From Bacillota bacterium (lineage in GTDB: Bacteria > Bacillota > Clostridia > Lutisporales > Lutisporaceae), in assembly GCA_023230985.1 (NCBI GenBank), contig JALNWH010000009.1:1-33846 (forward strand): a DNA stretch of 33,846 nt. Direction: 5' to 3'. The position numbers and the translations under genes were made by a program. Below the pieces are notes generated by a model. The model did no database searches. It was not told where the DNA came from and was given only the letters and a program-made list of their open reading frames with translations. Below are positions 7,329-14,862 of this stretch, in pieces; position 1 is the stretch's first letter; every line of letters starts with the position of its first letter.

Positions 7329-9170
7329 ATGAAATGGTTTCTAAATATGAAAATAGCTACAAAGCTGATATTGGGCTTTCTTATTGTAGCAATTATAGCA
7401 GGTGTAGTGGGAGGAATTGGCCTTATTAATCTTAACAAGATGGCTACTGCGGACGAACTTTTATATGAAGAGAATACACTGGGTATAGAATATGCGCTGG
7501 AAGCTGCCTCATATTTTCAAAGGATAAGATTTAATTCTATGAAAATGTTGACGGTAGACAGTTTAAGCGAAAAAGAAAAATGCATAAGCAATATAAAAGA
7601 ATATACAAATGAAGTGGAAAGATATTTTAAACTATACGAAGACGGGATTGTTGCAGAAATAGATCGTATCCAATTTGATGAGGTCACACCAAATTGGAAT
7701 AGTTATAAAACCATGATGAATAATGCAATAACCATGGTGCAATCCGGGGACTATGAAGGAGCGGAAAACATAATATTGATAGATATTGGACCTGCCGGGG
7801 ATGCCATAAGAATGGATATTGATGATTTAGTTGAATATAATTCTGCCGGTGGTCAAGAAAGAGCTGCTACAAACACTCAATTGGCCAAAACATCTACTTT
7901 AACAATGGCTGTTGTAATAGCAATAGGTGTGATAGTAGCAGTGTTTCTAGGCATATTCATTTCACGTATCATCAGCAACCCTGTAAAGGAAATGGTAGAA
8001 GCAGCCGATGTTTTAGCACAAGGTGATGTAAATGTTGATATAAGGACAAATACAAAGGATGAAATAGGAAATCTGGCATCATCTTTTAGAGGCATGATAG
8101 CAAACATACGCGAACAGGCTAGAGTAGCGGAAAAAATAGCAGCCGGGGATTTAACCGTAGATGTTAAAGTAAGGTCGGAAAAGGATTTACTCAACCAAAA
8201 ATTCTTTGAAATAGTGGAAAAGAATAATGAAATCATGTCCAATATAGTAAATGCATCGGAGCAAGTGGCGGCGGGTTCAAAGCAAGTATCCGATTCCAGC
8301 ATGGCCTTATCTCAAGGGGCTGCGGAACAAGCCAGTTCCGTTGAAGAATTAACAGCCTCATTGGAAGAAGTGTCTTCTCAAACAGATATAAATGCCAAAA
8401 ATGCAGGTAATGCCAATGAATTAGCGGAGGCAGCTAAGAATAATGCCATTGACGGAAACAGTAAAATGCAAGAAATGGTTAAGGCAATGGAAGAAATAAA
8501 TGAATCATCAGCTAATATTTCCAAGATTATAAAAGTAATAGACGATATAGCATTTCAAACAAATATTCTTGCCCTTAATGCAGCAGTGGAGGCGGCTAGA
8601 GCAGGACAACACGGTAAAGGCTTTGCTGTTGTAGCAGAAGAAGTGAGAAACTTAGCTGCTCGCTCCGCAAATGCCGCTAAAGAGACTACAGATATGATAG
8701 AAGGATCCATCAAAAAATCTGAGGGAGGCACAAGAATAGCTAATGAGACGGCGGAAGCCCTAAACAAAATTGTGGGAGATGTGGCTAAAGCGGCGGAACT
8801 TGTGGGAGATATCGCGTCGGCATCCAATGAACAGGCTAATGCCATAGGTCAGATTAATCAGGGAATAATGCAAGTATCCCAAGTAGTACAAAGCAACTCC
8901 GCTACTTCGGAAGAAGGTGCGGCGGCCAGTGAAGAGCTCTCCGGTCAAGCAGATTTATTAAAAGAAATGGTAGGCAAATTTAAATTAAAAGGTATTGATC
9001 GAAGCTATAGCAAATCTGATGAGTTAAGTCCGGAAGTTTTAAAAATGATAGAAAGCATGACAGAAAAGAAAAAAGGCGAAACTGAAGAAGAAAATAAAGT
9101 AGAAATGGATGAAGAAAATCGTAAAAAAGCAAAAATAGTTTTAAGCGACAAAGAATTCGGTAAGTACTAG
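7329..9170 (+). CDS. Methyl-accepting chemotaxis protein 3
   Basis: This 613-residue chemoreceptor has a membrane segment at about 10-30, a four-helix-bundle-like extracellular sensor at about 32-190, a membrane segment at about 192-212, HAMP, a HAMP-like segment, and a methyl-accepting hairpin nearly identical to that of receptors 1 and 2. The sensor is clearly different from the other two, apart from a shared YFQR.RFN stretch, so it probably reads another signal or partner. The tail repeats ELSPEVLKMIE and ends KAKIVLSDKEFGKY. It is the last gene of the mcp2 operon, and a 10-base-pair hairpin follows. Confidence 0.95.
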   Translation: MKWFLNMKIATKLILGFLIVAIIAGVVGGIGLINLNKMATADELLYEENTLGIEYALEAASYFQRIRFNSMKMLTVDSLSEKEKCISNIKEYTNEVERYFKLYEDGIVAEIDRIQFDEVTPNWNSYKTMMNNAITMVQSGDYEGAENIILIDIGPAGDAIRMDIDDLVEYNSAGGQERAATNTQLAKTSTLTMAVVIAIGVIVAVFLGIFISRIISNPVKEMVEAADVLAQGDVNVDIRTNTKDEIGNLASSFRGMIANIREQARVAEKIAAGDLTVDVKVRSEKDLLNQKFFEIVEKNNEIMSNIVNASEQVAAGSKQVSDSSMALSQGAAEQASSVEELTASLEEVSSQTDINAKNAGNANELAEAAKNNAIDGNSKMQEMVKAMEEINESSANISKIIKVIDDIAFQTNILALNAAVEAARAGQHGKGFAVVAEEVRNLAARSANAAKETTDMIEGSIKKSEGGTRIANETAEALNKIVGDVAKAAELVGDIASASNEQANAIGQINQGIMQVSQVVQSNSATSEEGAAASEELSGQADLLKEMVGKFKLKGIDRSYSKSDELSPEVLKMIESMTEKKKGETEEENKVEMDEENRKKAKIVLSDKEFGKY

Positions 9171-9228
9171 TTGTATTAACAGGATGACTTTGTCCGTATT
9201 GCAATCCTAAAAAATTTCCTTTACTGAA

Positions 9229-9257
9229 TTTAGGGGCGGGTATATCTCGCTCCTAAA
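9229..9257 (+). other. Hairpin between mcp3 and tetR, possible terminator without a T tract
   Basis: TTTAGGGGCG (9229-9238) pairs with CGCTCCTAAA (9248-9257) with one G-U pair and a 9-base loop. No T run follows, so efficient intrinsic termination is doubtful and read-through into tetR and the che genes is possible. Confidence 0.4.
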
Positions 9258-9288
9258 GCTCAAACCTAAAGTATTGGCTTTACACGTA

Positions 9289-9317
9289 TTGACAAAAAAA
9301 TACAAGAATTATATAAT
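9289..9317 (+). promoter_or_regulatory. Consensus sigma-A promoter of tetR and the che operon
   Basis: TTGACA (9289-9294) and TATAAT (9312-9317) are both perfect with 17 bases between. The upstream block seen at the two mcp promoters is missing here apart from GTATTGACAA. Confidence 0.9.
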
Positions 9318-9331
9318 TAGTCTTGATAAAT

Positions 9332-9349
9332 GGTGAATATTTACTCACC
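9332..9349 (+). promoter_or_regulatory. Inverted-repeat operator at the tetR promoter
   Basis: GGTGA and TCACC flank an 8-base centre; one further base pair in from each arm mismatches. This is a shorter relative of the mcp1 and mcp2 operators, 14 bases after the -10 box and just upstream of the RBS. It suggests weaker, autogenous repression by the TetR-family protein. Confidence 0.75.
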
Positions 9350-9366
9350 GCTTAGGAGGGAATGAA

Positions 9367-9948
9367 ATGATAAAAGGGTTTCCAACAAGAAAAGATAGTA
9401 TAATTTTGGCAGCTATTGATATAATTAATGAAAAAGGTATCCAAGGCTTATCTACAAAAGAAATCGCTTTAAAACAAGGAATATCAGAATCTCTTTTATA
9501 TAAATATTTCAACAGTTTGGATGAAGTATTGGTTGCGGTGATAGAATATTTTTCGCAATTTGATGATATGATTGGAAATACTGTACTAAAACGTGATATT
9601 TCATATAAAGAAAAGATACTGGAAGCTATTAAATCTTTAGTGGAACTATACGAAAGCTACCCTGCTCTTGCATCCATTACGCTTAATTATGAAACTTTGA
9701 TGAATTATAATCACACTAAAGAAATAGCAAAGGACATTATAAATGAGCGCCTAGGGTTTTTAGAAAAGGTAGTTGAAATGGGTAAAGACAATGGTGAATT
9801 TGAAAACTATTATACATCCAAAGAGTTAGCCATTATCATCATGGGTACTTTTAGGAGTCTAATAATGAATTGGAAGATGTCCGGATATGAGTTTCAAATA
9901 AAAAAAGAGGTACTCACAGTAATAAAAAAGATATTAGAAAGAGCTTAG
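9367..9948 (+). CDS. TetR/AcrR-family transcriptional regulator
   Basis: This 193-residue protein has an N-terminal TetR helix-turn-helix at about 10-55: IINEKGIQGLSTKEIAL, then GISESLLYKYFNSLDEVL. The divergent helical C-terminal domain would bind an inducer; the ligand cannot be predicted. The start is ATG 9367 behind AGGAGGG. Its own promoter and both mcp promoters carry related GGTGA...TCACC repeats just past the -10 box, so it is very likely the repressor of the whole chemosensory locus, including itself. It is the first gene of the unit that continues into cheY 36 bases later. Confidence 0.92.
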   Translation: MIKGFPTRKDSIILAAIDIINEKGIQGLSTKEIALKQGISESLLYKYFNSLDEVLVAVIEYFSQFDDMIGNTVLKRDISYKEKILEAIKSLVELYESYPALASITLNYETLMNYNHTKEIAKDIINERLGFLEKVVEMGKDNGEFENYYTSKELAIIIMGTFRSLIMNWKMSGYEFQIKKEVLTVIKKILERA

Positions 9949-9984
9949 CGACGTAGAAATAGATAAACCGGGAGGAAGATATAT

Positions 9985-10338
9985 ATGAAAAGTGTGCTGA
10001 TTGTGGATGATGCAGCATTTATGAGAATGGCGATAAAAAAAATTCTAGAAAAGAACGGTTATGAGATAGCCGGAGAAGCAGAAAATGGTGAAGAAGGCGT
10101 AAGGAAATACAATGAACTTAGGCCTGATATAGTAACTCTTGATATTACAATGCCTGAAATGGACGGGTTAACAGCATTAAAAGCAATAAAAACTATTGAT
10201 AAAAACGCAAAAGTAATCATTGTTTCGGCAATGGGGCAGGAAGCTTTTGTCAGAGACGCAATAATGCGGGGTGCTCAAAGTTTTATTGTAAAACCGTTTA
10301 CGGAAGAACATGTTTTAAAAGTTCTTAACTCTATTTAG
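9985..10338 (+). CDS. cheY: Chemotaxis response regulator CheY
   Basis: This single-domain receiver of 117 residues has the acidic pair D8-D9, the phosphoacceptor D53 in TLDITMPEMDG, switch S81 and K103 in IVKPF. It is the expected phosphorylation target of the CheA encoded just downstream and would carry the signal to a motor or another effector. The short length, the position directly before cheA and the lack of an output domain support CheY over a general regulator. The RBS is GGGAGGAAG. Confidence 0.92.
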   Translation: MKSVLIVDDAAFMRMAIKKILEKNGYEIAGEAENGEEGVRKYNELRPDIVTLDITMPEMDGLTALKAIKTIDKNAKVIIVSAMGQEAFVRDAIMRGAQSFIVKPFTEEHVLKVLNSI

Positions 10339-10413
10339 ATATAAATGACATGAAACCGGTTTAGATGCGGAAAGAGAAACATTTAATTGAATGATTGTTA
10401 AGAGGTGTTTTAA

Positions 10414-12483
10414 TTGTCAAAACTAACACGTGATCCAATGTTAGAGATGTTTATTTTTGAAACTGCTCAGTTGCTTGAACAACTTGAACAAATTATTATA
10501 AATAGCGAAAAATCGAAATCTTATTCAACGCAGAATATAAACGAGATATTCAGAATAATGCATACAATAAAAGGTTCTTCTGCAATGATGCTTTATGATG
10601 ATATTTCTATTTTGGCACATTCTATGGAAGATTTATTTTATTTTGTAAGAGAAAAAAAGCCTTTAGCTATGGATTTTTCAGAACTCACCGATCTCATATT
10701 GGACGGTGCGGATTTTATTAAAACTGAACTTTCCAAAATAGAAGGAGATGGCAAGGCTGATGGTAAATCCAACGAACTTATAGAAAATATTAAGAAATTT
10801 CTCTCAACTTTAAAAGAGAAAAACTCACTGGAAGATGAAGTATGTATTACTAAAGAGAAATTATTACCTATTAAGGAACAAAAATATTATATAGGTTCAG
10901 GTGCTTTATCCGGCACTCCTACAAAAAAAATACTTAAGGCAACAATCTACTTTGAAGAAGGATGCCAGATGGAAAACGTCAGAGCCTTTTCTATTATACA
11001 CAATTTTAAGGGGATAGCTGATGATATCAGTTACTATCCATCAGATATAATAGAAAACGATGAAACGGAGGAAGTCATTAGAAAAGACGGGTTTTGTATT
11101 TACCTAAAAACCGAATATTCTGCAGATACAATAAGAGAAATTTTAATGCAAACAGTTTTTTTACGACATTTGGAATTGGAAGAGGTTGATGAAGTTGATG
11201 AAGCAATACAAAGACAAAAAAGTAAAGAAATCGTTTTAGAGGGACCTTTGCCTTCAACGGTAGAAGAAAAAATGGCTGAAAAGGTTCAGACTATCGAAGC
11301 TCAAACCCATTCATTAAATCAAAACATAATATCAGTAAATGTATCCAGACTGGACAAGCTCATGGATTTGGTTGGGGAGATGGTTATTGCTGAAGCAATG
11401 GTTGTACAAAATCCGGATCTTAAGGAACTGGAACTGGATAACTTTGATAAAGCGGCACGCCAGTTAAATAAAATTACCGGTGAAATTCAAGATATTGTAA
11501 TGGCAATACGTATGGTGCCTCTATCCGGTACTTTTCATAAGATGAATAGAATAGTAAGGGATATGAGTAAAAAGCTAAATAAAGAAGTTGAATTGACTAT
11601 AATAGGTGAAAAAATTGAGGTTGATAAAAATATAATAGAACATATTTCAGATCCTTTGATGCATTTAATGAGAAATACTTTGGATCACGGAATAGAAACA
11701 ACTGAAAAAAGGTTGGCTAAAGGGAAAACTTCTATAGGAACTATAATATTAGAGGCAAAAAATGTAGGCTCCGATGTGATGATTATTATAAAGGATGATG
11801 GGAAAGGACTTGACAAAGAAAAGATACTAAAGAAGGCAAAAGAAAACGGTTTACTTTACAAAGCAGAGGGCGATATGACAGATAAAGAAATATATAACCT
11901 TATCTTCTTACCGGGCTTCTCAACGAAAGACAGCGTAACAGAATATTCCGGCAGAGGCGTGGGAATGGATGTTGTAACAAGAAATATTGAGACTATCGGT
12001 GGAACTGTATCAGTAGACAGTTTTTTAGACAAAGGAACCATAGTTACATTAAAGATTCCCCTTACGCTGGCGATAATAGATGGCATGAATATAAAAGTCG
12101 GCAAATCCTGTTACACAATTCCGACCGTTTCTATTAAGGAATCATTTAGACCTTTAGAAAGGGATATTATTGTAGAACCTAACGGAAATGAAATGATAAT
12201 GGTAAGAGGTCAATGTTATCCAATTTTAAGATTACATGAGTTATATGGTGTAAATACAGAAATTACCGGGTTTATGGATGGAATTTTTGTTATGGTGGAA
12301 CAGGATGAAAAGTCTCTTTGTATTTTTGCCGACGAACTTTTGGGGCAGCAACAAGTGGTTGTAAAATTACTGCCTAATTATATTACTAATTTTAAAAAGA
12401 TTAATGGTCTTGCAGGTTGTACTCTATTAGGAGACGGTAGTATAAGCTTGATATTGGATATTGCCGGATTAGTAAATATATAA
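10414..12483 (+). CDS. cheA: Chemotaxis histidine kinase CheA
   Basis: CheA is the central kinase of the receptor array. The 689-residue protein has P1 (Hpt) at about 5-110 with phosphorylatable H50 in MHTIKGSS, and a P2-like CheY/CheB-binding domain at about 170-265 (FEEGCQMENVRAF). It then has P3 dimerisation at about 310-375 (VSRLDKLMDLVGEM) and P4 ATPase at about 375-560 (N-box LMHLMRNTLDHGIE, IKDDGKGLD and GRGVGMDVV). P5, the CheW-like domain, runs to the end. All kinase motifs are intact. Translation starts at a TTG (10414) with AGAGGTG upstream. It sits between cheY and cheR in one operon. Confidence 0.97.
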   Translation: MSKLTRDPMLEMFIFETAQLLEQLEQIIINSEKSKSYSTQNINEIFRIMHTIKGSSAMMLYDDISILAHSMEDLFYFVREKKPLAMDFSELTDLILDGADFIKTELSKIEGDGKADGKSNELIENIKKFLSTLKEKNSLEDEVCITKEKLLPIKEQKYYIGSGALSGTPTKKILKATIYFEEGCQMENVRAFSIIHNFKGIADDISYYPSDIIENDETEEVIRKDGFCIYLKTEYSADTIREILMQTVFLRHLELEEVDEVDEAIQRQKSKEIVLEGPLPSTVEEKMAEKVQTIEAQTHSLNQNIISVNVSRLDKLMDLVGEMVIAEAMVVQNPDLKELELDNFDKAARQLNKITGEIQDIVMAIRMVPLSGTFHKMNRIVRDMSKKLNKEVELTIIGEKIEVDKNIIEHISDPLMHLMRNTLDHGIETTEKRLAKGKTSIGTIILEAKNVGSDVMIIIKDDGKGLDKEKILKKAKENGLLYKAEGDMTDKEIYNLIFLPGFSTKDSVTEYSGRGVGMDVVTRNIETIGGTVSVDSFLDKGTIVTLKIPLTLAIIDGMNIKVGKSCYTIPTVSIKESFRPLERDIIVEPNGNEMIMVRGQCYPILRLHELYGVNTEITGFMDGIFVMVEQDEKSLCIFADELLGQQQVVVKLLPNYITNFKKINGLAGCTLLGDGSISLILDIAGLVNI

Positions 12484-12511
12484 ATCAACATATTAAAAGG
12501 CGGTTGTATAA

Positions 12512-13327
12512 GTGCTTCATATCACAGATAAAGAATTTAGCCAGCTTGCAGCATATATTAAGGATAATTATGGGATTAATTTAAAAGAAGAAAAAAGAAC
12601 CTTGGTCACAGGAAGACTTTATAATGTTTTAGTACAAAATAATTTTGATAATTTTACTGATTATTATGATTATATTATATCGGATAAGACAGGTAATGCC
12701 GTAACCACATTGATTAATAGAATAACGACAAATCATACTTATTTTATGCGGGAAACCAGCCACTTTTATTATTTTAGAGATACCGTACTTCCTTATTTAA
12801 AAAAAACGGTAAGGGACAAAGATCTAAGAATTTGGAGTGCCGGATGCTCTACCGGTGAAGAACCGTATACTCTTGCAATGATTATTGATGAGTTCTTCGG
12901 TAAGGAAAAATTACTTTGGGATACAAAAATTTTGGCAACAGATATATCAAGCAAAGTATTGGAAGAGGCTGCGAAAGGTATTTATAGCAAAGAAAAGATA
13001 GCAACCATACCTCCTCAATGGAAGCTTAGCTATTTTAAAAATTATGACGATAGTAATTCAGTTATAGCAGATAGAATTAGAAATGAAATTATATTTAGGC
13101 GATTTAATCTTATGGACAAAAAGCTGCCCTTTAAGCGCAAGTTTCACGTAGTATTTTGCAGAAATGTTATGATTTATTTTGATACACACACTAAACAAGA
13201 TTTAGTAAATAAACTTTATAATCAAATTGAGTCGGGTGGTCACTTATTTATCGGTCATTCAGAATCATTAAATCGAGAAAAAACGAAATTCAAATATATA
13301 CTGCCTGCTCTTTACAGAAAGGAGTAG
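12512..13327 (+). CDS. cheR: Chemotaxis protein methyltransferase CheR
   Basis: CheR adds methyl groups from S-adenosylmethionine to receptor glutamates. The 271-residue protein has the helical N-terminal domain (to about 75), the substrate-contacting stretch TTNHTYFMRE, and the AdoMet-binding motif IWSAGCSTGEEPYTLAM near 110-126. The typical VVFCRNVMIYFD and GGHLFIGHSESL follow towards the C-terminus. GTG start at 12512 with AAGGCGG upstream. The gap to cheB is 4 bases. Whether its beta-subdomain binds a receptor tail cannot be decided from sequence alone. Confidence 0.97.
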   Translation: MLHITDKEFSQLAAYIKDNYGINLKEEKRTLVTGRLYNVLVQNNFDNFTDYYDYIISDKTGNAVTTLINRITTNHTYFMRETSHFYYFRDTVLPYLKKTVRDKDLRIWSAGCSTGEEPYTLAMIIDEFFGKEKLLWDTKILATDISSKVLEEAAKGIYSKEKIATIPPQWKLSYFKNYDDSNSVIADRIRNEIIFRRFNLMDKKLPFKRKFHVVFCRNVMIYFDTHTKQDLVNKLYNQIESGGHLFIGHSESLNREKTKFKYILPALYRKE

Positions 13328-13331
13328 CATT

Positions 13332-14363
13332 ATGCAAGGAAGAAAAACTAAAGTATTGGTTGTAGACGATTCTCTTCTTTTTAGAGAGACCTTAGCAAAA
13401 GGTATTGCCAAAGATGCATCAATAGAAGTAGTTGGAACTGCCGCTGATCCTTTCGAAGCCAGAGATAAAATACTTGAATTTGAACCGGATGTTATGACTT
13501 TAGATGTAGAAATGCCTAAAATGAATGGCATTGAATTTTTAAGAAGGCTTATGCCCCAATATCCTATTCCGGTAGTTGTAGTCAGTGCAGTGGATGGAGT
13601 TGTTTTTGACGCATTGGATGCGGGGGCTGTAGATTTCGTTGCTAAACCCGATTATAAAGCAGGACGGAGCGTTGATTTAGTGATAAATGAACTTATATTA
13701 AAAGTTAAAATTGCTTCTACTGCAAAAGTCAATCATTTTAAAATTAATATAGAGGATAAAAAAGTAGTGAACAGCAGCAGTTTTGGCAAACGAAACAAAT
13801 TGATTGTTATAGGAGCTTCTACAGGCGGTACCGAAGCTATAGACAGTATATTAAAGTCGTTACCGAAAGAAATGCCCGGCATGTTAATAGTACAGCATAT
13901 GCCTCCTGTTTTTACAAAATTATATGCGGATAGGCTTAATAATTCTTGTGCATTGGAAGTCAGAGAGGCTAAAAATCGTGATAAAGTTGAACAGGGAACC
14001 GTTTTGATTGCACCGGGGGACCAACATATGAGAATAAAAAGGATTTCCAATGATTATTATGTAGAGTGCTTTAAGGGAGAAAAAGTTAATGGTCATTGTC
14101 CTTCTGTGGATGTATTATTTGAATCAGTTGCCCCATACGCAGATAAGAACTTCATAGGTATTATTTTGACCGGTATGGGAGCCGATGGTGCAAGAGGGCT
14201 TCTTGCGATGAGATTAAAAGGTGCAAGAACAATAGGACAAGATGAAAAGACTTCAATAGTTTACGGTATGCCTAAGGTTGCTTATACAATAGGTGCAGTG
14301 GAAAAACAATCAGCTTTGGAGAATATTCCAAGCTTAATATATTCTATGGTAGCAGGAAGGTGA
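13332..14363 (+). CDS. cheB: Chemotaxis methylesterase/deamidase CheB
   Basis: CheB removes receptor methyl groups when phosphorylated by CheA. The 343-residue protein has an N-terminal receiver (D12-D13, phosphoacceptor D58, K105) and a C-terminal esterase with the catalytic Ser163 in GASTGG, His189 in VQHMPP, and the aspartate of LTGMGADGARG. All catalytic residues are present. It overlaps nothing and is followed by cheD after 4 bases. Confidence 0.97.
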   Translation: MQGRKTKVLVVDDSLLFRETLAKGIAKDASIEVVGTAADPFEARDKILEFEPDVMTLDVEMPKMNGIEFLRRLMPQYPIPVVVVSAVDGVVFDALDAGAVDFVAKPDYKAGRSVDLVINELILKVKIASTAKVNHFKINIEDKKVVNSSSFGKRNKLIVIGASTGGTEAIDSILKSLPKEMPGMLIVQHMPPVFTKLYADRLNNSCALEVREAKNRDKVEQGTVLIAPGDQHMRIKRISNDYYVECFKGEKVNGHCPSVDVLFESVAPYADKNFIGIILTGMGADGARGLLAMRLKGARTIGQDEKTSIVYGMPKVAYTIGAVEKQSALENIPSLIYSMVAGR

Positions 14364-14367
14364 GGAA

Positions 14368-14862
14368 TTGGAAATCATAGTAGGAATAGGCGAGTATGCA
14401 ATTTCAAATAATAAAGAAGATATATTAAAGACCTTTGCTTTGGGATCCTGCGTGGCATTGACCATATATTCAATAAGAAAAAAAGTTTTAGGATTAGTGC
14501 ATATAGCATTGCCCTGCTCAAGTATTAACAGTAATAACGGCTATCAAAAACCCGGTTATTATGTAGACACTGCAATTCCTTGCCTATTAAATAAGTTTAT
14601 AAATCAATATAATTGCAGCAAATCTGAATTAATCATCAATATTTTTGGAGGGGCGGAGACTTCTTGGGGAAACGATATGTTTGAAGTAGGGAAGAGAAAT
14701 GTTGAAGCTGTCAAAAAAATATTGACAAAAAACTGCGTAACATTTTATAGTGAAGAAACGGGAGGAACTTATAGCAGAAATGTGGAAGCCGATGTTGCTA
14801 CGGGTACGATTAAGCTAGGAAAATTATGCTTAAAAACTTTACAGGATGCAAGGGTGGTATAA
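14368..14862 (+). CDS. cheD: Chemoreceptor glutamine deamidase CheD
   Basis: CheD deamidates receptor glutamines and in many Firmicutes also binds CheC. In this 164-residue protein Cys28 lies in FALGSCV, Thr22 is six residues before it, and His45 is seventeen after it in VHIALP. That is the same spacing as the Thr-Cys-His active site described for the Thermotoga enzyme, so it should be active. It starts with TTG at 14368. Its stop codon directly abuts the ATG of the next kinase gene, indicating translational coupling. No cheC or cheX is present in the window. Confidence 0.95.
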   Translation: MEIIVGIGEYAISNNKEDILKTFALGSCVALTIYSIRKKVLGLVHIALPCSSINSNNGYQKPGYYVDTAIPCLLNKFINQYNCSKSELIINIFGGAETSWGNDMFEVGKRNVEAVKKILTKNCVTFYSEETGGTYSRNVEADVATGTIKLGKLCLKTLQDARVV

